A DNA stretch of 64,000 bases, from NCBI RefSeq assembly GCF_030657435.1, contig NZ_JAUTWS010000016.1:93763-157762 (forward strand). Reading direction: 5' to 3'. Under the pieces are notes generated by a model, which was not told the origin of the DNA, made no database searches, and worked only from the letters and a program-made list of their open reading frames with translations. Below, in pieces: positions 53,689-61,808 of the stretch. This stretch comes from Paracraurococcus lichenis. Lineage in GTDB: Bacteria; Pseudomonadota; Alphaproteobacteria; Acetobacterales; Acetobacteraceae. The stretch's first letter is position 1; every line of letters starts with the position of its first letter. The translations under genes and the position numbers were made by a program.

Positions 53689-55011
53689 TCAGGCGTTCCG
53701 GTAGTAGCGCCGCGCCCGCCGCTCCGCCTCGCGCGCCGCGGCCTCGGGCGTCGCCTGGCCGGTGGCGACCGAGGCGCACATCTGCACCAGCACGTAGTCC
53801 GCGGCGACCGCGCCGGAGGCCTGGCTGATCGGGCCCTTGTAGCCGGACCAGTACCTGCTCTCCATCGTCTCGCGGAACAGGGTCAGCTTGGGATCGCTGG
53901 TCCAGACCGTGCTGGCATTGTAGGCGCGCAGCGGATGCGCCCAGTAGCCGAGGCTCGCCTGCATCCAGGGGTCGTACTGCTCCGACTCCAGCATGAAGGC
54001 GATGAACTGCTTGGCCGCGTTCGGGAAGCGCGAGTGGCGGAAGACCATGGCGTTCATCACCGTCGCCGTATGCGGCGACGACTTCGCCTTGCCCTTCGGG
54101 ACCAGGGTGTGCTGCGTGTCCTCGGCGATCGCCGCCGTCTTCGGGTCGTTCTTCAGCGTGAAGTAGAGCGAGACGCCGTTGAAGGTCAGATAGATCTCCT
54201 GCGCCGAATAGGCCCGGTTGTTGGACGGGTCGAGCCAGGAGAGCGTGCCCGGCACGAAGGCCTGGTAGAGCTCCTGCAGGTATTTCAGCGCCTCCACCGT
54301 CTCCCGGCTGTTGACGGAGACCTTGCCCTCCTCATCGACCAGGGAGGCGTTGTGGGACCAGAGCAGCCATTGCGCGAAGCCGTTGCCGTCGCCCACCGCA
54401 TTGCCGAGGGCAAAGCCGACCGGCTTGTTGTTCTTCTTCATCGCCAGGCAGAGCTTGAGGAAGCCCTCGTGGTCGTCGGGCACGCTGTCGAAGCCCGCCT
54501 CCTTCACCGCGGACTGCCGCCAGACGCAGGGGCCGATATTGCCGCCGATCGGGATGCCCAGCCATTTGCCGGTGATGTGCTGGCGGCCGTATTTCTCCGA
54601 CAGCGCGCCCCAGCCGCCATAGCGCTGGCCGAGGTACTCGGCCACGTCGCCCATCTCCACCAGCTTCTCGGCATAGATATGCGGGTCGTCCGACCAGCCG
54701 ATGACGATGTCCGGCCCGGTGCCGGTATTGGCGACGACCGCGGTCTGCGGACGGATATCCTCCCAGCCCACGAAATCCACCCGGACCGGGATGTTGAAGC
54801 GCTCCTGGAAGCGCTGGGCATTGGCGCGGAAGATGGTCTCGTCCGGCTCCACGAAGCGGGCGGGGCGGATGACGCGGAGACTGGCGCCGCTCTCCGGCGC
54901 GGCGCGCAGGGCGCCGCCCTCGCTGCGGGGAATGCCGCCCTGCGCCAGCGCCGGCGTGGCCAGCACCGCGGCGCCGAGGCCGAGCGTGGTGCGGCGGGTG
55001 ACGTCCTGCAT
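53689..55011 (-). CDS. extracellular solute-binding protein (family 1-like)
   Basis: 440 aa. Tat-like/Sec signal 'MQDVTRRTTLGLGAAVLATP' with twin arginines, then 'FQERFNIPVRVDFVGWEDIR', 'GPDIVIGWSDDPHIYAEKLV' and 'KSSPHTATVMNAMVFRHSRF', the layout of sugar-type SBP_bac_1 receptors. No ABC permease or ATPase adjacent. GGGAGGATAAGG precedes the ATG at 55011. Together with the dioxygenase gene 134 bases downstream it may form one transcript. Confidence 0.9.
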   Translation of the reverse strand: MQDVTRRTTLGLGAAVLATPALAQGGIPRSEGGALRAAPESGASLRVIRPARFVEPDETIFRANAQRFQERFNIPVRVDFVGWEDIRPQTAVVANTGTGPDIVIGWSDDPHIYAEKLVEMGDVAEYLGQRYGGWGALSEKYGRQHITGKWLGIPIGGNIGPCVWRQSAVKEAGFDSVPDDHEGFLKLCLAMKKNNKPVGFALGNAVGDGNGFAQWLLWSHNASLVDEEGKVSVNSRETVEALKYLQELYQAFVPGTLSWLDPSNNRAYSAQEIYLTFNGVSLYFTLKNDPKTAAIAEDTQHTLVPKGKAKSSPHTATVMNAMVFRHSRFPNAAKQFIAFMLESEQYDPWMQASLGYWAHPLRAYNASTVWTSDPKLTLFRETMESRYWSGYKGPISQASGAVAADYVLVQMCASVATGQATPEAAAREAERRARRYYRNA

Positions 55012-55296
55012 CCTTATCCTCCCTGGGGTCGTGCTTGGCCGCAGCGCACGGCCCGGCCCGGCCCCGGAAGGATGCGCGCCGGCGCGGCGGCGGATGGACG
55101 GAATTCCAGGCCGTCTCGATTTCGTGATGGGCGAAGCGGCACGAGCCTGGCGCCTTCCCGACAGCATCTCTGTTGGCTTGCCGACCGACCGGGTCGCAGC
55201 CCCGACAACTCCGCGGGTTTGCGGGCCTGGAACCGCTCTGGGCGCATGGCACGGACTTTGTGTCGTCCCTGCTGCATCGCAGCAAGGACGGATCGC
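55012..55296. other. divergent promoter region
   Basis: 285 bases between the binding-protein gene (-) and the 2Fe-2S gene (+). Both promoters must be here. A small GCTGC-ATC-GCAGC stem lies just before the plus-strand start. No gene seen. Confidence 0.4.
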
Positions 55297-55629
55297 ATGA
55301 GCGAGGCCCTCGACCTCCCGCAGGTCTATCGACACCATGTCTTCGCCTGCTTCCAGCAGCGCCCGCCGCAGCACCCGCGCGGCAGTTGCGGCCAGGCCGG
55401 CGCCCAGCCGCTCTGGCAGCGGCTGCAGCAGCGCATGGAGGGCAAGCCAGACATGGCCATGGTTGCCACCGGCTGCCTCGGCTTCTGCCGTGCCGGGCCG
55501 CTGATGGTCGTCTACCCCCAGGGGATCTGGTACGCACCGCGCACGCCCGAGGATGTTGATGAGATTGTCGATCTCCACCTGCTCGGCGGCACGCCCGTGG
55601 AGCGGCTGATCATCCTGCCGCAACCCTGA
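55297..55629 (+). CDS. (2Fe-2S) ferredoxin domain-containing protein
   Basis: 110 aa thioredoxin-fold ferredoxin. Cysteines in 'HHVFACFQQRPPQHPRGSCG' and 'VATGCLGFCRAGPLMVVYP' correspond to the cluster ligands of the Shethna/CbiW-type 2Fe-2S family. 'YPQGIWYAPRTPEDVDEIVD' is the typical C-terminal block. A cytoplasmic electron carrier; some relatives lie with cobalamin genes, but none is present here. 'aaggacgg' precedes the ATG. Confidence 0.88.
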   Translation: MSEALDLPQVYRHHVFACFQQRPPQHPRGSCGQAGAQPLWQRLQQRMEGKPDMAMVATGCLGFCRAGPLMVVYPQGIWYAPRTPEDVDEIVDLHLLGGTPVERLIILPQP

Positions 55630-55762
55630 CGCGAAAGCCCGATGGCGCTTCCGCTGCCGCTCGCGCCTCCGTTGGTTCGCGTGCCGGAACCCACCGGCGC
55701 GTGAGGCATTTACCCCGGGACTGCCACGCCCGTTCTCCCACCCCCCGAGGGAGGCCTGCCGT

Positions 55763-56833
55763 ATGCAACCCGAGAATGGTCGTGCCGCCACTGCGCGGCG
55801 CGATGAGCGAATGCGTGCCCGCGTCGACGGGCCGCTGAGAAGCCTGCTGCAGAGACGCGCGCCGCTGCGGCTGGGCATCGCCCTGGCGACGGCGCTCTTC
55901 GCCGCGCCGTTGCTGGCGCCCGGCGCCGAGGCGGCCCGCCACGCCAGGCCCCGCGCGGAGGCGAGCCAGCCGCGCAAGCCCGCCGCCCATGCGCCCGCGG
56001 CGCAGGCGAAGGCGGCGCGGGAGGCCCGGCCGGCGGCCCGCCCCGCCCGCCAGGCCGCCCGCGCCGCACCGGCCCGCGTCGTCCCCGCCGCCAGCCCGGC
56101 CCGTGCGGCGCCGACGCGCGGCACCCCGGCCGCCCGGCCGGTGCGCGCCGCGCCGGTCGATACCGGCCAGCGCGTCACCGCCGCGCTCGGCCAGGCCAGC
56201 CGGGCGACGGGGCTCGATCCCGTGCTGCTGGTCGCGCTCGCCTGGCAGGAGAGCCGCTTCGACCCGCGCGCCCGCAATCGCCGCTCCTCGGCCCGCGGGC
56301 TGATGCAGTTCACCGACGCGACCTGGCTGGAGGTGGTGCGCGACTTCGGCCCGCGGCACGGCCTGGCGCCGACGGCGGCGCAGTTGCAGACCAACTGGCA
56401 GACCGGGACCATCGGCACGCGGAACTGGCGGCAGATGCAGCAGGTGCTCGCGCTGCGCGACAACCCGCGCTACGCGGCGGTGCTGGCGGCGGAGCGGATC
56501 AACCGCGCGCGCGAGGCGCTGCAGGCGAGCCTCGGCCGGCGACCGACGGCGGAGGACCTCTATCTCGTGCACCTGCTCGGCACCGCCGGGGCGCAGCGCT
56601 TCCTCGCCGGACTGGCCCGCACGCCGGACGCCCCGGCGAAGGACTTCGTCTCGAACGAAGCGCTGACGCTGAACCGGGAGGTCTTCGCCGCGCGCGAGGA
56701 CGGGCGGCCGCTCAGCCTTGCCGAGGTGCATCGCTGGATCGGCCGGTCCATCGCGGGGCAGCGGGAGATGCACGGGGCGATGCTGACAGTGCTCGGCGCA
56801 CCGGCGGTGGTCGAGGTCGCCGACGCGCGCTGA
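55763..56833 (+). CDS. secreted lytic transglycosylase with Ala/Pro/Arg-rich linker
   Basis: 356 aa. A membrane/signal segment (residues ~37-54) is followed by a low-complexity Ala/Pro/Arg linker (to ~135), then an SLT domain with catalytic E163 in 'LVALAWQESRFDPRARNRRS', 'ARGLMQFTDATWLEVV' and a C-terminal extension. 'HLLGTAGAQRFLAGLARTPD' resembles the flagellar/spike type of muramidase. It probably trims peptidoglycan; the long basic linker could span the periplasm or bind cell wall. Confidence 0.88.
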   Translation: MQPENGRAATARRDERMRARVDGPLRSLLQRRAPLRLGIALATALFAAPLLAPGAEAARHARPRAEASQPRKPAAHAPAAQAKAAREARPAARPARQAARAAPARVVPAASPARAAPTRGTPAARPVRAAPVDTGQRVTAALGQASRATGLDPVLLVALAWQESRFDPRARNRRSSARGLMQFTDATWLEVVRDFGPRHGLAPTAAQLQTNWQTGTIGTRNWRQMQQVLALRDNPRYAAVLAAERINRAREALQASLGRRPTAEDLYLVHLLGTAGAQRFLAGLARTPDAPAKDFVSNEALTLNREVFAAREDGRPLSLAEVHRWIGRSIAGQREMHGAMLTVLGAPAVVEVADAR

Positions 56834-56859
56834 CGCGAGGGAGCGCCCGGCCCGGCGTC

Positions 56860-57690
56860 CTAGCGCCTGAGCTCCATCTGGATCGGCCCCTCGCGCTCGC
56901 CATTGGCGAACTGATCGACCAGCGCATTGCCGGTATGGCCAAGCTCGCCCGCCGGGCCGCTCCAGACGATCCGCCCACGGTGCAGCATCGCAGCCGTATC
57001 GCCGATCCGCCGCGCGCTCGCCATGTCATGCGTGATGGAGACTGCCGTCGCGCCCAGCCGCTTCACGCAATCCACGATCAGCCCGTCGATGACCGCGCCC
57101 ATGATGGGGTCGAGGCCGGTGGTCGGCTCGTCGAAGAAGATGATGTCGGGCTGCGCCGCGATGGCGCGCGCCAGCGCCACGCGCTTCTGCATGCCGCCCG
57201 AGAGCTCCGCCGGCGAGAGGTCGCCGACCGAGCCGGCCAGGCCGACCTGCGCCAGCACCTCCGCCGCCTTGTCGCGCGCCTGAGCCCGGGTGATGCGCTT
57301 CTGCGCCAGCAGCTTGAAGCAGACATTCTCCCAGACCGGCAGGCTGTCGAAGAGCGCGCCGTTCTGGAACAGCATGCCGATGCGGTCGCCGAGCGCCTCC
57401 CGCTCCCGCCGGGACATGTGCAGCACGTCGCGGCCGTCGATCTCGATCGTGCCCTCGTCCGGCTGGATCAGGCCGAGGATGCATTTGATCGTCACCGACT
57501 TGCCGGAGCCGGAGCCGCCGAGGATGACCAGCGAGTGGCCGGCCGCCACGTCGATATCCACGCCGTCCAGCACCCGCTTCGGCCCGAAGGCTTTGCGCAG
57601 GCCGCGCAGCCGGATCTTCGGCACGGCCGGGACCGCGGCGGCGGCGGCGGCCAGGGCCGGGTCCGGCCAGGGGGATGACATGTCCCTCAT
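56860..57690 (-). CDS. mlaF: ABC transporter ATP-binding protein MlaF
   Basis: 276 aa. Walker A '[18 protein letters not shown]', signature '[15 protein letters not shown]' (M after SGG is typical of MlaF/TtgA), Walker B '[13 protein letters not shown]'. It powers retrograde phospholipid trafficking for outer-membrane asymmetry. The ATG overlaps the mlaE stop as ATGA. MlaD, MlaB and MlaC are not in the window. Confidence 0.93.
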   Translation of the reverse strand: MRDMSSPWPDPALAAAAAAVPAVPKIRLRGLRKAFGPKRVLDGVDIDVAAGHSLVILGGSGSGKSVTIKCILGLIQPDEGTIEIDGRDVLHMSRREREALGDRIGMLFQNGALFDSLPVWENVCFKLLAQKRITRAQARDKAAEVLAQVGLAGSVGDLSPAELSGGMQKRVALARAIAAQPDIIFFDEPTTGLDPIMGAVIDGLIVDCVKRLGATAVSITHDMASARRIGDTAAMLHRGRIVWSGPAGELGHTGNALVDQFANGEREGPIQMELRR

Positions 57691-58475
57691 TGCGCGAAGA
57701 AGGCCTCGGTCAGCACGTAGTCCAGCGCCAGGATGAAGATGGAGGAGGCGACGACGGCCGTCGTCGTCGCGCCGCCCACGCCCTGCGCCCCGCCCTTGCT
57801 GGTATAGCCGCACCAGGTGCCCATCAGGGCGATGACGAAGCCGAAGGCCCCGGCCTTCACCAGGCCGGAGACCACGTCGTCCGTCTGCAGGTAGTCGAAG
57901 GTCGATTTCAGATAGGCCACCGAGACGAAGCCGAGCTTGTAGGTGCCGATCAGCCAGCCGCCCATGACGCCGAGGACATCGGCCACCAGCACCAGCAGCG
58001 GCAGGGCGATGACGGCGGCCAGCAGCCTCGGCGCCACCAGGTACTTCATCGGGTTGGTGGACAGCGTGGTCAGTGCGTCGATCTGGTCGGTCACGCGCAT
58101 GGTGCCGATCTCGGCCGCGAAGCTCGCGCCGATGCGGCCCGCCACCATCAGCGCCGCCAGCACCGGGCCGAGCTCGCGCGTCAGGGAGATGACGACGACG
58201 CTGGCGATGGTGCTCTGGGCGTTGAAGCGGGCGAAGCCGGTATAGCTCTGCAGCGCCAGCACCATGCCGGTGAAGACCGCGGTCAGCGCGACGACGGGCA
58301 GGGAGAACCAGGCGATCTCGACGAAGGCGCGCCAGAAGAGCCGGCCGTAGAAGGGGGGCCGCACGAGATGCGTGACGGCCTCAAGCGCGAAGAGCGCCAC
58401 GCCGCCCACGGTGCGGCAGGCGGCGAGCGTCGCGCGGCCGAGCGCCGCGAGCGGATCGAGAAGGATCGCAGCCAT
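57687..58475 (-). CDS. mlaE: MlaE family lipid ABC transporter permease
   Basis: 262 aa with five or six membrane helices. 'AVFTGMVLALQSYTGFARFN', 'SLTRELGPVLAALMVAGRIG', 'SFAAEIGTMRVTDQIDAL' and 'TWCGYTSKGGAQGVGGATTT' are MlaE signatures. The ATG overlaps the alr stop by one base, so the three genes alr-mlaE-mlaF form one tightly coupled unit. Confidence 0.95.
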   Translation of the reverse strand: MAAILLDPLAALGRATLAACRTVGGVALFALEAVTHLVRPPFYGRLFWRAFVEIAWFSLPVVALTAVFTGMVLALQSYTGFARFNAQSTIASVVVISLTRELGPVLAALMVAGRIGASFAAEIGTMRVTDQIDALTTLSTNPMKYLVAPRLLAAVIALPLLVLVADVLGVMGGWLIGTYKLGFVSVAYLKSTFDYLQTDDVVSGLVKAGAFGFVIALMGTWCGYTSKGGAQGVGGATTTAVVASSIFILALDYVLTEAFFAQ

Positions 58476-59557
58476 CAGGCGCCGCGATACTCGCGCCGGT
58501 AGCGCGCGCCCAGCGAGGTCAGGATCTCGTAGCCGATGGTGCCGGCCGCCGCCGCCACATCGTCCGGCGTATTGCCGGGACCGATCAACTGCACCATGGC
58601 GCCTGGCGCGACAGCGGGCGCGCCTGCGGGCAGGTCGGTCACGTCGAAGGTAATGAGGTCCATGGATACCCGGCCGACCAGGGGCACGGGATGGCCGGCC
58701 AGGATGCCGGTTGCCCGCCCCGATAGGCTGCGAAGGTAGCCATCGGCATACCCGGCGGCAACGGTGGCTATCCGGGACGTGCGCGGCGCGGTCCAGGTGG
58801 CGCCATAGCCGACCGGGGTGCCGGCCGGCACCTCCCGCACCTGCAGCACCGGCGCCTCCAGCCGCACCGCCTGCCGCATCGGGTTCGGCTGCCCCGGCGT
58901 CGGGTTGATGCCGTAGAGGGCGCAGCCGGGACGGGCGAGGTCGGAGGCGAAGGCCGGCCCGAGGAACAGGCCGGAGGAATTGGCGAAGCTCGCCGGCGCC
59001 GCCGGCAGGCGGGCGCGCAGCGCGGCGAAGCGGGCGGCCTGGGCGGCGTTCAGCGGGCTGGCAGGCTCGTCGGCGCAGGCCAGGTGGGTCATGACCCAGC
59101 GGAGATCGATCCCCGCGAGCCGCCCGGGATCCTCGGCCAGGGCCGCCACCTCCGTCTCGGCCAGGCCGAGCCGGGCCATGCCGGTGTCGAGGTGCAGCAG
59201 GGCCGGCAGGCGCCGCCCGGCGGCACGCGCCGCGGCGGACCAGGCGGCAACGTCGCCCGGGCCGTTGAGGACGGGCAGCAGCCCCACCCCCTCGTCGCCG
59301 CCCGGGGCGAAGCCGTTCAGCACGGCGATCATGGGGCCGGGGCCGATGGCGGCCCGCAGGGCGATACCCTCGGCCAGATGGGCGACGAAGAAATGCCGAC
59401 AGCCGGCTTCGAGCAGGGCGCGGCCGACCGGACCGGCGCCCAGCCCGTAGCCATCGGCCTTCACCACGCCTGCCACCAGCCCCGGCGCCGCCCGGTCCCG
59501 CAGCAGGCGCCAATTGGCGGCGATGGCGCCCAGATCGACGGTCAGGACCGCCTGCAT
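58475..59557 (-). CDS. alr: alanine racemase
   Basis: 360 aa. The PLP lysine is K33 in 'VVKADGYGLGAGPVGRALLE', and the catalytic tyrosine is in 'GTPVGYGATWTAP'. 'RVSMDLITFDVTDLPA' is the second signature. It provides D-alanine for peptidoglycan. Start ATG 59557. Confidence 0.95.
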   Translation of the reverse strand: MQAVLTVDLGAIAANWRLLRDRAAPGLVAGVVKADGYGLGAGPVGRALLEAGCRHFFVAHLAEGIALRAAIGPGPMIAVLNGFAPGGDEGVGLLPVLNGPGDVAAWSAAARAAGRRLPALLHLDTGMARLGLAETEVAALAEDPGRLAGIDLRWVMTHLACADEPASPLNAAQAARFAALRARLPAAPASFANSSGLFLGPAFASDLARPGCALYGINPTPGQPNPMRQAVRLEAPVLQVREVPAGTPVGYGATWTAPRTSRIATVAAGYADGYLRSLSGRATGILAGHPVPLVGRVSMDLITFDVTDLPAGAPAVAPGAMVQLIGPGNTPDDVAAAAGTIGYEILTSLGARYRREYRGA

Positions 59558-59750
59558 GACCTCACCCCGGATTTATGCTGCACCACGGCATGAACCCGCT
59601 CAGCGGCCCGGGCAAGCCCCCGAAAGCACCGCAACCGCGGACCGCGAATGACGTTGGGTGGGCCGGCCGCACAATCGCCATTGGTTTTGCTGCGCGGCAC
59701 ATTTCCACGGACTGGATTTTTTCCGGCCAGGCACCGGGAGAGGAGGATTT

Positions 59751-60299
59751 ATGGCGGACGGCAACAACGGGCCAAACGACCGGACCCCCACGGCGGAGGT
59801 AGTCCGCCGCGGCAACGCGGCCGCCCGGGGTGCGGCCGAGGCGATGCGCGAGGGCGCCAGCGTGGCGGAGGAGGCGACCCGCCCCGCCCGGCAAGCCGGC
59901 GCCGAGGTCGCGCGCCGCGGCCTGGAGACGACCCGGCAGGCCGGCGAGGCCGCGGCCGGCATGGCCGCCCAGGGCACGGCCGAGACGCTGCGCCGGACCG
60001 AGGAGATGGAGGGCCAGGCCCGGCAGGGTCTCGAGGCGATGTGGCGCATGTTCCCCGCGCCCATGCCCGGCGCCGGCGGCATGCCCGACTTCTCCCAGAT
60101 GGTCAGCGAGATGGTGCGGACCAACCTGCGCATCGGGCAGGAGCTGTTCCGCCTGGCCAATCCGGCGGCGATGATCGAGTTCCAGCAACGGATGCTGCGC
60201 AGCTACCTCGATGCCCTGCAGGCCAGCCAGTCGATGCTGCTCGGCACCGCGCGGCGGACGACCGAGGAGATGGAGCGTGAGATCGGCCCCGGCCGCTGA
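59751..60299 (+). CDS. phasin family protein
   Basis: 182 aa. An Ala/Glu/Arg-rich amphipathic helical N-half ('AGAEVARRGLETTRQAGEAA') and the phasin core 'FSQMVSEMVRTNLRIGQELF', 'NPAAMIEFQQRMLRSYLDAL' identify a PhaP/phasin_2-type granule-associated protein. It coats polyhydroxyalkanoate granules or acts in stress. A perfect AGGAGG lies just before the ATG at 59751; in-frame codons further upstream are not needed. Divergent from alr. Confidence 0.88.
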   Translation: MADGNNGPNDRTPTAEVVRRGNAAARGAAEAMREGASVAEEATRPARQAGAEVARRGLETTRQAGEAAAGMAAQGTAETLRRTEEMEGQARQGLEAMWRMFPAPMPGAGGMPDFSQMVSEMVRTNLRIGQELFRLANPAAMIEFQQRMLRSYLDALQASQSMLLGTARRTTEEMEREIGPGR

Positions 60300-60488
60300 G
60301 GCCGGGCGCGGGCGCGGCCGGGAAAATTGTGCAGTGCGGCGGAACGCCCCCCGGCCCGGCCTGTTCTGACCGGCGCGGCCGGGGTGCTCCAGGAAATCCC
60401 GGCCGGGGCCAAGTACAAAGCAAACAAACCTAAGTACCGATTGCCGAATTGGCTGTCGCGGCCAGTGCCGCGCCGGCAGGAGGAAGTC

Positions 60489-60926
60489 ATGGCCGCGCCC
60501 GAACGGACAGGAAGACTTGTCGAAGAGAAGGTCGTCCCGGTCATCGAGGAAACGGCCGTGGTCTACAAGGAGCAGGTCGTCACCGACCGGGTGCGCCTGC
60601 ACAAGCGGGTCCATGAGGACCAGGAGGTCTTGGACATCCCCGTCCGGACCGAGACGCTCGAGGTAGAGCGCGTGCCGATGGGCCGCTGGATCGAGGCGGC
60701 CCCGGCCATCCGGCAGGAGGGCGAGACCACCGTCTATTCCGTGGTGGAGGAGGTCCTCGTCGTCGAGAAGCGCCTGCGGCTGGTGGAGGAGGTGCGCGTC
60801 ACCCGCCGGCAGGCCACCCGGCACGTCCGGGAGGAGGTCGCGCTCCGGCGCGAGGAGGTCACCGTCGAGCATGCGGCGGCCCCGCGCGATCCGGCCCGCG
60901 ACAAGGGGGCCGCAGCGGACCGATGA
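60489..60926 (+). CDS. YsnF/AvaK (DUF2382) domain protein, short form
   Basis: 145 aa, highly charged. Several imperfect repeats, e.g. 'TDRVRLHKRVHEDQEVLDIP' and 'EEVRVTRRQATRHVREEVAL', are the DUF2382 pattern of YsnF/AvaK proteins. No signal peptide. Members are stress-associated in cyanobacteria, Bacillus and Deinococcus relatives; biochemical role unknown. AGGAAG precedes the ATG. Confidence 0.88.
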   Translation: MAAPERTGRLVEEKVVPVIEETAVVYKEQVVTDRVRLHKRVHEDQEVLDIPVRTETLEVERVPMGRWIEAAPAIRQEGETTVYSVVEEVLVVEKRLRLVEEVRVTRRQATRHVREEVALRREEVTVEHAAAPRDPARDKGAAADR

Positions 60927-61025
60927 CCGAAGGGCCGGCCGGCCCGGAGGTCTGAACCGGTCCGCCGGACAGGCAAGGCGGCCCCCGGAGACAGCACCAG
61001 AGCATTCAGGGACAAGGAATAGTCG

Positions 61026-61715
61026 ATGATGGAATCCGTTATCGGGCTGCTCGCGGATCGCGGGCAGGCAGAGAGCCTGCGCGCCGCCCTCACCGGGGCC
61101 GGCATCGGGCAGCAGGACATCGTCATCTTCGACCGGCAGGCGGGCGAACGCCTGTCCGGGGAGTTGGTCGACCGCGGGCTCGAGGAAGGGCGGGCCCGGC
61201 TCTATGCCCAGGCGGTGCAGCGCGGCGGCGTGCTGGTGGCGGCGGAAGCCGAGAGCACCGACCAGGCGCTGGCCGTCATGAACCGCTTCGAGCTGCGGGC
61301 GCCGGAGGACATGATCGGGGGCGAGCATGTCGAGCGCGTGCAGTCGGTCGAGGAGGAGCTGAAGGTCGGCAAGCAGACCGCCGTCGGCGGCAAGCGCCTC
61401 GTCACCAGCGTGCAGGAGCGGACGGTCGAGAAGCCGGTGACGCTGCACGAGGAGGAGGTCGAGGTCGAGCGCCGCCGCGAGGACCACCGGCTGAGCCCGG
61501 AGGAAGCCGGCCGCGCCTTCAAGGAGGAGACGGTGGAGCTGACCGCGACCAGCGAGCGGCCCGTCGTCTCGAAGGAGGCGCGCGTCACCGGCGAGGTCGC
61601 GCTGCGCAAGCGCGCGGTGGAGCGGCGCGAGGTGGTGCGGGATACGGTCCGCCGCCAGGACGTCGATGTCGAGACCATCCAGGAGCGGAAGGTCGGGCCC
61701 GAGCGCCAGGCCTGA
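61026..61715 (+). CDS. YsnF/AvaK (DUF2382) domain protein, long form with stress-protein N-domain
   Basis: 229 aa. Residues ~1-95 ('MMESVIGLLADRGQAESLRA' ... 'STDQALAVMNRFE') look like the heat-induced/general-stress 17M-type domain often fused to DUF2382. The C-terminal half has three DUF2382-like units, e.g. 'VGGKRLVTSVQERTVEKPVT' and 'GEVALRKRAVERREVVRDTV'. Probably cotranscribed with the short form (99-base gap). The second Met (61029) may be the true start. Confidence 0.88.
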   Translation: MMESVIGLLADRGQAESLRAALTGAGIGQQDIVIFDRQAGERLSGELVDRGLEEGRARLYAQAVQRGGVLVAAEAESTDQALAVMNRFELRAPEDMIGGEHVERVQSVEEELKVGKQTAVGGKRLVTSVQERTVEKPVTLHEEEVEVERRREDHRLSPEEAGRAFKEETVELTATSERPVVSKEARVTGEVALRKRAVERREVVRDTVRRQDVDVETIQERKVGPERQA

Positions 61716-61808
61716 CACCCCGGCGGGGGCGCCTCGGCGCCCCCGTCACCGCCGCACCCAGTCCTCCGCCTCCCAGCCCGCCGCGATCTCCCTCGCCGGG
61801 CCGCCGCG

